From Elmis aenea (Eukaryota; Arthropoda; Insecta; Coleoptera; Elmidae): DNA of 64,000 nucleotides. Shown here piece by piece: positions 34,501 to 43,210 of this stretch. Numbering within the stretch: the stretch's first letter is position 1; each line of letters begins with the position of its first letter. Location: the NCBI GenBank assembly GCA_947652605.1, contig OX393580.1, forward strand, positions 19,612,159 through 19,676,158, written 5' to 3'. The translations under genes were made by a program, and so were the position numbers. Below the pieces are notes generated by a model. It was given only the letters and a program-made list of their open reading frames with translations, had not been told where the DNA came from and ran no database searches.

Positions 34501-34605
34501 TGCGAAGAAGGAAGAGGTTTAATACTTAGTCATAACCACATACAAGGGATGAGTTGTCATGGCACCAGGGCTTTGAATTTAGACGTTTTGATTCACGATG
34601 AATAG
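28583..34605 (+). CDS. Half-RING, SIAH-type zinc finger, DUF4729-like protein (4 exons, 347 aa)
   Basis: Exons: 28583-28724, 29157-29409, 31334-31555, 34179-34605. All are GT-AG and phases agree (1044 nt with stop). Residues 15-40 look like the first half of a RING (C15-x2-C18, C30, C37-x2-C40), but the usual His is Asn-34 and the closing CPxC pair is absent. Residues 136-158 are a C-x4-C-x11-H-x4-H zinc finger. Residues 205-347 form a beta-rich C-terminal domain (PVLIVMATRMAYF, then FFWIASNFPVDYSYTLAVST, and LDVLIHDE at the end) that resembles insect DUF4729; this assignment is from memory and moderate. The role is unknown. The SIAH-like layout suggests a diverged relative that may not be a working E3. 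Introns 2 and 3 hold piggyBac and hAT elements, yet the frame is intact. Confidence 0.8.
29449..31166 (-). mobile_element. piggyBac element, internally deleted, in intron 2
   Basis: Terminal repeats CCCATTAAGGCCC and GGGCGTTAATGGG are flanked by TTAA at 29445-29448 and 31167-31170. A subterminal GTCCTCA-type repeat (GAGGACGCTGGGCGTT) is present at both ends. It carries transposase fragments on the minus strand. It inserted 36 bases after the exon 2 splice donor without destroying it. Confidence 0.92.
29794..30640 (-). pseudogene. piggyBac transposase remnant (DDE_Tnp_1_7)
   Basis: In order on the minus strand: a short acidic N-terminus starting MDKNIFKTVEEAFEYLISEE (about 30640). Then, after a large internal deletion, come CASGTIRDNRFAKCTL, ILIIRWNDNNSVTLATNFD, and HNKFMGGVDHHDW (third catalytic Asp region). 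The C-terminal cysteine-rich finger follows (CQMKNCKGKPSTFCGKC, then CITCFPKYH, ending near 29794). The regions with the first two catalytic Asp residues are missing. There is also a frameshift and an in-frame stop near 30150-30175, so it is inactive. Confidence 0.88.
31857..32277. mobile_element. hAT-type MITE D (CAGGGCATGAAACCGG), copy 1
   Basis: The ends are CAGGGCATGAAACCGGTTAA and, inverted, CGGTTTCGAGCCCTG. The octamer CTTATAAC flanks it (31849-31856 and 32278-32285). Internally rich in AACCGTTA/TAACGGTT repeats. It lies in intron 3 of the 28583-34605 gene. A shorter copy is at 39156-39310. Confidence 0.92.
32286..33700 (+). mobile_element. Degenerate hAT element in intron 3
   Basis: The left end is TACGGTAACCATTTGTCC and the right end (inverted) TACGGTGACAAT. 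CTTATAAC flanks both sides (32278-32285 and 33701-33708). Like the element at 19013, the left subterminus repeats GTCCTTTATT and GTCCCTTATT. One internal reading, LLGYSEARWLTITCFGNDF (about 32588-32645), resembles the TRWLS motif region of hAT transposases. The remainder is too decayed to read. Confidence 0.7.
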
Positions 34606-34821
34606 CTCGGTGCAAAACCACTTGTCGCAATTTTATCGAAAATCGTTTCAGAAATAATTTTCGTCACATCACAAATTAAGAATTCCCACTTGTAACTGAT
34701 TTAACTTTTTTTTAAACAAGAAATAGATGCTTCAATTTTTTGTAGTTTTCAGCTTTTGTAGTTAGAGTTGGGATATTATCGAAAGGACAGTATCTTCTTT
34801 GTGTTGTTATACCAAGTGTCC
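34606..34821. other. 3' flank of the RING/DUF4729-like gene
   Basis: Presumed 3' UTR and short spacer. No canonical AATAAA is visible close to the stop; AAATAA-like variants occur near 34652. Confidence 0.3.
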
Positions 34822-34906
34822 ACTTGCAAAGTTCGAACATAGGAGTTTAACATTGTTTTGAACATTTTCTTAAATTCCTGCTCGCCAATTCAACCTATGC
34901 GAAAGG

Positions 34907-36489
34907 CAGGGCCGTTTCTGGCGGGGGGCGAAAGCGTGCCCCGCACGTTGGCGGCCGATTTAGAGGGCGGCCAAATGCCGCCCTTGCGTTTTTTAATGTT
35001 TCACAAGAATTGAAAATAAAATATTAGTTTGAAAAATAGTATGTAAAAATGATCAAGGATTAAAGATTTCAATTCCATACTATTCAAAAAAATTGTAAAA
35101 ACGCGTAAATCACTCTCCAGTTTGCTTATTCGGTAATTTCGACTTGAGAGTGAAGATTGCGATTAAATTTATGTACTCAATCGGAGGTTGTATACCGTAC
35201 CGTAGCAATGTGGATAGCAATGCAATAATTGGCAATGGGACAAGTTAGTGCCAAGGGCGCAAGAGATGGCGCTGAAAATCCCTTTTACACATAATGACAA
35301 ATTTACAGTCATTCAAACAGTTTGCAACTAATGAGAAAAATTTTTATTATTGATTTCTCAGAAAATATTATTCTTAAGAAAAGTTGGTGCATGGTCTAAA
35401 ACTAATATTTAAGATGAAAAAAATTTCAATAAAAAGTCATGGAACACTGAAATATTCGCAGGAGTAAAGTGCCCCTATTTTAGGAGATATAAAAAAAAAT
35501 TATAGGAAAAAGTTATTTAGAATCTCAAAATAAGGCTAGATTTAAATTTTGAAGGTCAAATTCTAATTTTTATTTTTTAAGAAATTTTAACATTCAAAAA
35601 GTCTGTAACAAATGGAAAAGTTTTTTATTATCGATTTCTCAAAAAATTATATTCTTGATAAACGGTAGCGCATTGTCCAAAACTAATTTTAAATGAAAAA
35701 AAGTTTAATAAAGTCATAGTACACTAGATTTTAGCGATTTTTGAAATATTCGCAAAAGTAAAGTGCTTAAAATTTTGTAATAATTGTAATTTTGGAATTT
35801 GACCGTCAAAATTTACATCTAGCCTTATTTTGAGATTCTAAATAACTTTATTCTACTTTTTCTTTGTATCTCAAAATAAAGGCACTTTACTCTTGTAAAT
35901 ATTTCAAAAATCGTTAAAATCTAGTGTCCTATGAATTTTTATCAAACTTGTTTTTATCTTAAAATTAGTTTTAGACTATGCACCAACTTTAATGTGGAAT
36001 AAAATTTTCAGAGAAATCAATAATAAAAACTTTTCCATTTGTTGCAGACTTTTTGAATGTTAAAATTTCTTAAAAAATAAAATTTTGAATTTGATCTTCA
36101 AAATTTAAATCTAGCCTTATTTTGAGATTCTTAATAACTTTTTCCTATAAACTGTTTTTGTATCTCATAAAATAAGGGCACTTTGCTCTTGCAAATATTT
36201 CAAAAATCCTTAAAATCGAGTGTCTTATGACTTTTTATTAAACTTTTTTTATCATAAAATTAGTTTTAGACCATGCACCAACTTTTATCACAAATAAAAA
36301 TTTTTGAGAAATCAATAATAAAAATGTTTCCCATTTGTTGCAGACTTTTTGAATGACGCTGTATACATGTTGTTAAATATAATACTTGCAACGACAATTA
36401 TTTATTTTTTTATTTCAACTTTTTTTGTTTACCGGGGCGGCGAAACGTACGTTAGCACGCGGGCGGCCAAGTGCTCAGAAACGGCACTG
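34907..36489. mobile_element. hAT-type element (CAGGGCCGTTTCTGG) in the fold-back arm
   Basis: The left end is CAGGGCCGTTTCTGG and the right end (inverted) CAGTGCCGTTTCTGAG. The exact octamer GCGAAAGG is duplicated (34899-34906 and 36490-36497). GGCGGCC repeats lie beneath both ends. Most of its interior is another inverted-repeat element (35304-36363). No transposase is seen. Confidence 0.92.
35304..36363. mobile_element. Fold-back element E, copy 1, with doubled arm units
   Basis: The ends are TACAGTCATTCAAACAG and the inverse form AAAGTCTGTAACAAATGG with GACGCTGTA. Inside, a unit of about 295 bp (starting at CAAATGGAAAAG, with TATCGATTTCTCA) occurs twice in one direction (35310, 35600) and twice in the other (near 36040, 36340). 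A sister copy is at 44260-45317. Confidence 0.8.
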
Positions 36490-37519
36490 GCGAAAGGTAA
36501 TTGTATCAAGAGAAAGATAAAAGTATTGCGCATGTAATAGTACTGGTGTTAATACTGAAGATATGATGTTTACTTTAAGATATTAATATAAAATTTTATG
36601 ATTTTTTAAATCTGAAAGGCCGTGATTTTCATTAATCGTTCATTTTTACAGTATTTGTCTGTCAGTTTAATTAATTATTATTTAAAAAAAAAAAATTCTT
36701 TCTAAATCGTTGGATTGGTAGAGGTGGTTGAACAGATTTCCGGGCTTAGCACTTTATAACTTTTTCTATGGGGTCACCCAAATATTAATTCTTTAATGAA
36801 AGCAGAATTCAAATTAATTAATGCAAGACAGTTAGCCAATGTTAAAAATTCTTTTTATAGTAGATTGATGTATTTTTCAATACAAAATGGGGGGTTATTT
36901 GAATATTTATTATAATTTTCTACTATTATCTTTAAAATATTAGAAATTTCTAGAAATATTTTTGATTTGTACTTGCAGAAAGTACAGGTTTGTTATTATA
37001 TTGAACAGTAAACAAATATCTCTCTCCTCGCAAACTATAGCCACTGTAAAAAGTATTTACTATTAAAACTTTCTTTATTATTGAGTTATGTTTAAAATGT
37101 TTTAAATAAACGGTTTATTAAACCATTTTTTACATATTATTGGGTTGAACAGCAAACAAATCTGTCACTTCGCAGGCTGTGCCCGCTAAGGAGGGTTTTT
37201 ACCATGTAAATTCTTTCTCCATTGAAGTAATTATTCATGTTGATGTATTTAAAAAGAATATTTGCTTGATGTGACGTAAATAATTAATTAAATTGACAGA
37301 CAAATACAGTCAAAATAATTGACGATTAATGAAAATCACGTCCTTTCAGATTTTAAAAAATCATGAAATTTAAGATTAATCTTTTAAACTAATAATCGCA
37401 CCTTTAGTCTTAACATTAGCACTATTAGATGCGCAATAATTATATCTTTCTTTTGGTACCATTACCTTTTCTGTAAGTTAAATGGGCGAGCAGGAATCCA
37501 CGAAAACGTTTAAAACATT

Positions 37520-37645
37520 AATCTATGTTGTAGGCTTCCGCAGCCGATGTCCAATGTATACAGGTTGTTTCCGGTTTGGAACCGCGTCGAAGGTTTCTTC
37601 ATGAAGAAACCTTCGACGCGGTTCCAAACCGGAAACAACCTGTAT
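37520..37645. mobile_element. 126-bp palindromic Penelope-like 3' end
   Basis: The insert is a hairpin: GGTTTGGAACCGCGTCGAAG and its exact inverse meet at TTCATGAAG. It is flanked by a 14-bp duplication ACGTTTAAAACATT (37506-37519 and 37646-37659). The arm shares GTTTGGAACCGCGTC and a GGCTT(C/T)CGC(A/G)GCCG segment with the insert at 5265-5736, so it belongs to the same family. Confidence 0.75.
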
Positions 37646-38154
37646 ACGTTTAAAACATTGTTAAACTCGTATGTTCGAGCTTGCAAGTTATTTTCGGAAA
37701 ACAGTACTATTAACTTTTTTGCAATAATTAACATTGCAGGAAAAATATTTAACGCTTTTTAATTAAAGTTTGAAAAGGGGAAACGTAAATTCTCAACCAA
37801 ATATAGTGATGTTCGGTAAAATAGGTACAGTGTCACATTCATTCAAATGTTTGTGTAATAGAAACTAACCATAGACTGTTTTATTAATAACTGTTTTTTA
37901 GGTAAATATATACAAAACAAATTATAATTTAATAAAATTAACAAAAATTTGTCCTACAATTTTCAATTTATAACAATTGTTTTAAAGTTACCCTGTTCGG
38001 TAAAATAGGTACCAATCACATAAACAACAAAAATTATTAATAAAATAAACAAAATATCTTTATAAGAACTTTAAGAATAAAGAGTTTCTTTATTATTTTT
38101 AATATTTTGTGCTATGGCCCTTATTTTTAATAACACTGCTTCGCATCATTTGGG

Positions 38155-39105
38155 CATTATTCGATCAAGCGTCGAAATTCCTCTTCAGATATAGCCTTCC
38201 AAGCTGTACGAATTTCATACCCTAACTCCTCCTCTTTTCTTGGGATCTTGCGATTAACAGTAATTTTTAGCGCTTTCGAGAGATGTTCTATTGGATTTAA
38301 GTCAGGTGGCTGGGCAGGCAGTGCCATCACACTGATTTTTTTGCCTCCAAACTATGTTTTACCCTCTTAGACGTATGCTTAGAAACTTAGAATCATTATC
38401 CTGTTGATAAGTCCAAACAAGTGCAATTTTTCTTCAGGAAAGGGATACATACATACATAATGTGTTCAAGAATATCAGTATAGGTCATGAGATAATCTTT
38501 AATCCAGTGTATAGGCCCAACACCATCCCTTGAAAAACATTCCCCCACATTACGTCACTACCTTCATGTTTAACGGTTTTCTTTGTAAATTTTTGGAGAT
38601 ATCCTTAGTTGGCAAGTCTTTTAACAAATAGTTTGGGATCATATCCGTGTAATTTTTTTTTTTCATCGGAACACAGGAAATTTCTTCATTACCGTAGCCC
38701 CATGCAATTCGCGATGGTCTAGTGCAGATTTCATGCCCGCTTCTAGATGTCGAGTGGCAAGAAATGAGACCTTTCGCGCTACTCGACCATCCAAATTGTC
38801 TTCTATGAATCTTTTGGAACTGCTTTTGCAGAAGTATTAGGATTAAGATCGTCAAAAATGTCCTTGGAAGACAATAATGGCTTCTTCTTTGAAGTAAATA
38901 CAATCGTGCAATCAGTTACTGGTTACTGGGGTAGTTCTCCCTTTTTGTTTTGGTAGTGCAAGACATTGCTTACAATATTTAAAGGACAACTAACTATGCT
39001 GGCTATTTTCCTATATGACAAGCCGCTTTTATGAAGATCCTTAATAAGTTGAGGCTGTTCGACAGTGTAGTGCTTGCTTCTGACAATTTTTCTACAGGTT
39101 TGTAT
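38155..39105 (-). pseudogene. Tc1-like transposase, frameshifted
   Basis: The N-terminal helix-turn-helix reads QLIKDLHKSGLSYRKIASIV (about 39065-39005). The middle is heavily shifted (38550-38903). The C-terminal segment has LPAQPPDLNPIEHLSKALK (about 38325-38270), the DDE-region signature, followed by a helix ending AISEEEFRRLIE. Multiple frameshifts and stops; inactive. Confidence 0.8.
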
Positions 39106-39155
39106 TAATTATAAAGTTTTCTTAATTTTTGGATTTATTTTATCTTACTTTTAGT

Positions 39156-39310
39156 CAGGGCATGAAACCGGTTTAAAAAACCGGTTAACCTTTATTTTTT
39201 GTCCAAAATTGTTCCATAAAAAACCGGTTTTTCAACAAAAACCGTTATAAAAATAAAGTTCTTGAATTCGGTTAACCGTTAACCAAAATTTTTTTCGGTT
39301 TCTAGCCCTG
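39156..39310. mobile_element. hAT-type MITE D, copy 2
   Basis: The ends are CAGGGCATGAAACCGG and, inverted, CCGAAA...TAGCCCTG. The octamer CTTTTAGT is duplicated exactly (39148-39155 and 39311-39318). It is a shortened relative of the element at 31857-32277. Confidence 0.92.
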
Positions 39311-39365
39311 CTTTTAGTATAATAATTATAAATTACTAAGTTTACCGCTATTTAGAAAAGTATAT

Positions 39366-40041
39366 TAGGTTTGTTCCAGTAGACGATCATGTACTAATTC
39401 ATGAATTAATTCATAAACTGATGTATGTTCATATTTTAACGCACACCGCATTTTAAAATTTTAATAACAGATTCGGGTACGATCGGCAAACCAAACAAAT
39501 GATCATTTGATTTTCGTTGCTATTATGTTTATCTTAATCTCTATACTACCCACTATAAGGTTTGTTCCAACAGCGATTTGCACGGTACAGTAAACGATTT
39601 GAGTCTGCGCAGTATCAATATCGCGTTCCAACACAGGCTCTGATAGTTCACCGGACGGTCAGTAATCCGTTCCAACAACTCTAAAAATAATTCATGAACG
39701 GGTTTGCGGACGATCAGAGCAGTACATGAACTGAAAGATGAATTGTTCCCAGGATTTTTAGACGCTTGCGCTGTTCATAACTAACGTGAGCTCACGTAGC
39801 TATGCATCGCTTCCCAACCCCACTGAGTGCTACATTCTTAAGGTGTTTACCCTAGCGATGCGTACATTTGTATAAACCCAATAGACGCAAATGACATTTA
39901 CAGTTAGGCGAGTCGTAAAAGCGTTCCAACAACGCTTAATACTTGTGCAGTACATCTATCAGTACATAGTTCACGCATACGAATAAACCGGTTCATGAAC
40001 TCATAACAAATCGGTTTTTAATCGTTGTTGGAACAAACCTA
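39366..40041. mobile_element. MITE(s) with TAGGTTTGTTCCA termini
   Basis: TAGGTTTGTTCCAGTAGACG begins the block and GTTGTTGGAACAAACCTA ends it. A third start, AGGTTTGTTCCAACAGCGAT, lies at about 39558, so two related elements may abut or nest. Internal GTTCATGAAC-like palindromes. Inserted in the Tc1-like transposon. Confidence 0.7.
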
Positions 40042-40316
40042 TAGTTGGTGCTGTTTTACTTTACAGATAATGCATTTAGCACGCGATGGGGTGTACCTAT
40101 TTTACCGAACATCACGTATATTCTGTTGCATATTCGCAAAAATATTTAGCTGGGTGTTGTGAACTCTTTCTTAAACGCGGGAAATACTAAAGGAAATGGT
40201 AATAAGTACAAATTTTAAAAAATCATAGGGATTTCTTTTTGAATTCTGCGATGATTTATGTTTGAAGCAGATATGTTTATCTACTAAGTTTGTCTGTTTG
40301 ATCTGTGCCATTATAT

Positions 40317-41152
40317 GAAGGGTGGGAAGCGGGAACCAAGTATTTTTAAAGTAAGCTTAAAATCATTATTTTTTGCTTTAAAAAAAAAATTATTGGCAGA
40401 ATAACGTTTGTGAGAACATAGCATTTCATAATCATGAACGGAAAATTACATCTGGCATGTGATGTCGGTTTTCATTGACGTTTTGTTGAAGGCGTTCACT
40501 TTTTTCAGCGGGTCTCCGTTGATTTGTTAACGTATCGCTTCCTCTAATTCATCTAATGTACGGGGTTTGACCTCGTAGACACGTGACTTGAGGAACCCCC
40601 ATAGAAAAAATTCGCATGTGGATATGTCAGGGAACCGAAGGGGCCATAGAACGTCGAAAAATCTTGAAATGAGACGGTTAGGAAAAACTCATTGAAGCTC
40701 TGGTAGTGTGTGCCGTGCCTCCATCTTGCTGAAACCACAATAGTTGTCGATCAATCCCTCTGATGTGAAGCGCAGCTGAATGTCTTCGAACAGAGCGGCC
40801 TGGGCTTCGCAGTACCGCTTGTCTCACTCTTTTAATGTTCTCTGGAGTACACACAGTACGTTGGGGTCTGGACGGTTTTTCATTATGGAGCCTCTTGTTC
40901 GAAGATTGTTTACACAACGTAAAATTGTGTCATGCGCGGGAACAGAGTCATTTCTATGAATATTGAACCGCGGTCACAGACTCACCACTTCTAACAAACG
41001 AATCATATGAGAACATGCGGTGCTGTAGCGTCCACTGCTCCATATTAGCAACTGATAATAAAATGCTTTGAGCCAAGGAACTGACACCTGTCACACGACG
41101 TTCCCTTCCCTAATCAATCAAAAAACACTTGGTTCCCGTGCCCCACCCTGTA
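40317..41152 (-). mobile_element. Mariner/Tc1-superfamily element, internally deleted
   Basis: The terminal repeats include GGTGGGAAGCGGGAACCAAG and, inverted, CTTGGTTCCCGTGCCCCACC. The minus-strand coding remnant gives a basic helix region VRQAVLRSPGRSVRRHSAAL (about 40830-40770). This jumps directly to LLWFQQDGGTAHTTRASM (second catalytic region), then in another frame FFLWGFLKSRVYEVKPRTLD. The central part with the first Asp is deleted and the frame breaks. The family resembles DUF4817-containing insect transposases. Confidence 0.8.
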
Positions 41153-41757
41153 TGACAAATATTTTGTTTCACTTGACGAGCTTTGAAATTATCATCGAGA
41201 AAGCAAATTCCTTACAAATTTCTTACAAAAAAATATTTACATTACAAAGCACTTCCATGTTAAGAATTCATTGAAAAATGCCAGTCTTTTAAAATCTTTA
41301 TTTTTCGGGTGTAAAAACAGCTGATGACACAAATTTCTTAGACACGCGCTAATGACAATAAATAAAAATAAATTAATAAATATTTCAAAACTAATTATCG
41401 AAAAATCTATACAAAAATATACTGAAAAATGTATGCACAGTTTTACAAAGCTCCGTGAAAGTTCAACGTATCTCTTATTTCTTATTTGTTACAACGGCAT
41501 TGTTAATATAAATAATTTTTTTCGAAAGCCACTTTATTTTTTTTTTAATAAAGTATATCTCGTCGAAATACTAGACCAGTTTTAAAACTCTTATCTTTTC
41601 TTCAATAGCAATCTTATTTATTTGAAGAAGATTACTACGGGCAAGAAAACGAGCCTTGGTCCAGCATTTCCGAGAGAGATTCTTCTTGAAAAAATAGAAG
41701 GGATTTAACTTATTTTTATTACTAAGTGAATCACTGAAATGAATCAAGGCATAGATA
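41153..41757. other. Intergenic, nothing recognised
   Basis: AT-rich; ORF 41352-41585 has no domain. Confidence 0.35.
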
Positions 41758-41765
41758 TATCCATA

Positions 41766-43099
41766 TACAGGGTGTTTCTTAAGTATTGCAAAAAAATCAG
41801 GAGGCGATTCCTTATCAAAAAGTAAGGGCGTCTTTCATATATTTTTTTTTCTTAGACTTTTCCTTTCGGAGATAAATCCCCCTAAAGGGGAGCGGTAAAA
41901 TTAGGTTTTTATTTTATTTCTCAAATTAGGATAAATGTAGGAGAATGATATTTGGTGGATGTTTTATACTTATTAAAAGGTTTCCTATAGTAATATTTTC
42001 AATTGTCTCCCACCTTCACAGGGGACTGAAAAGTGCGACCCCTGTTGGTTATTTATCAGAACTTTTTGGTGGGTTAAAATTTTGCAATTTAAAAACTTTT
42101 ATTTGAAAGTTTGATTTATTTTGAAACTTTTTTATTCTTCAACTTTGTCTGCAAAACCTACAGTTTTTGAGTAAAAAATAATATAAGTAAACATAAACCA
42201 TCAAATAATATTCCAATATAAAACGACTAGCAGTTAGCCCGTCCTAGGACGGGAATATTGTATATCTTAAATTTAAACTATTGCTTTTTATAATACCGTG
42301 AGCTGCAAGTTAGACACTGTTATGTTACCCGTGAGTAAAAATTTACGGTTCATTAGACACAACTCAGTGGTCAAATGAACCCGTAGTAGTTTACTGCGTT
42401 ACTATATTCATGCGTTACAGATAGATAGACAGAGTCAGGCTGGACTTTTATATATATTTATTATTATTATTCATTTTGGTGGTTGCCATGGTTTGTTTAT
42501 GTTCATATTAGGTGGAATTGACGGGCGTTTTTAACCTTGTCGCCGCATAAACGTCAAAATAAATTACACCCGTAAATTCTACCCAATATGAACATAAACA
42601 AACCATGGCAACTTGGCAACCACCAAAATGAATCGTGTATATTGGACTATTTGATGGTTCATGTTTACTTATTTTATTTTTTACTCAAAAACGGTAGGTT
42701 TTACGAAAAAAACTATGGAATAAAAAAAGTTTTAAATAAACCAAGCTTACAAAAAAAATATTTTTAATTGCAAAATTTCAACCCACCAAACAGTTCTGAT
42801 AAAAAAAAACAACAGGGGTCGCACTTTTCAGCCCCCTATAAAGGTGGGAGATGATTAAAAATATTACTATTGGAAACCTTTTAATAAGTATAAAACGTCC
42901 ACCAGATATTACTCTCCTACATTTATGCAAATTTAAGAAATAAAATAAAAACCTAATTTTACCGCTCCCCTTTAGGGGGGTTTAATTCCGAAAGGAGACG
43001 TCTAAGGAAAACAATTTATATGAAAGACCCCCCTTAATTTTCGATAAGAAATCAACTCCCGATTTTATTTTTTTTTCAATACTTAAGAAACACCTTGTA
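41766..43099. mobile_element. Fold-back element F, copy 1, with about 600-bp arms
   Basis: The ends are TACAGGGTGTTTCTTAAGTA and, inverted, TACTTAAGAAACACCTTGTA. The arms extend to about 42420 and 42470, with matching blocks such as AGGGG(T)CGCACTTTTCAG and GTTTGTTTATGTTCATATT. TATCCATA occurs at both borders (41758-41765 and 43100-43107), but a plain TA insertion is also possible. It lies 110 bp from the 3' end of the cuticle gene at 43211. A second copy is at 49287-51276. Confidence 0.85.
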
Positions 43100-43210
43100 T
43101 ATCCATATCATAGTTGTTAGGTTGTTACTATGATAAAAACGCTCGCAAACTCCGATAACTTTTAACTGACAATGAGTTTTGTAAAACCTCTGTAACTATG
43201 GCAAATTCAC

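Larger units (their letters stand above)
34822..37690. mobile_element. Large fold-back element, family A, with nested insertions
   Basis: The arms pair as follows: 34822-34906 plus 36490-36690 on the left, and 37275-37519 plus 37646-37690 on the right. Shared inverted blocks include the CTTGCAA end, CTGCTCGCC, TCTGAAAGGCCGTGATTTTC and GTATTTGTCTGTCA. The loop (about 36690-37275) is AT-rich. The left arm is split by a hAT-type element (34907-36489) and the right arm by a Penelope-like insert (37520-37645). A further single arm is at 1-125. Confidence 0.8.
37806..40115 (-). mobile_element. Tc1-like transposon with inactivated transposase
   Basis: The terminal repeats are GTGATGTTCGGTAAAATAGG and, inverted, CCTATTTTACCGAACATCAC. 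TA is adjacent to the left end, and GTA follows the right end. Transposase remnants lie on the minus strand between about 39100 and 38155. Two younger insertions (39156-39310 and 39366-40041) sit in the 5' part. Confidence 0.85.

Noticed and set aside
41758..43107. 8-bp duplication TATCCATA around fold-back F copy 1, suggesting hAT origin
   Set aside because: Copy 2 and the related fold-backs show only TA at the borders; the local sequence is repetitive, so the match may be chance.
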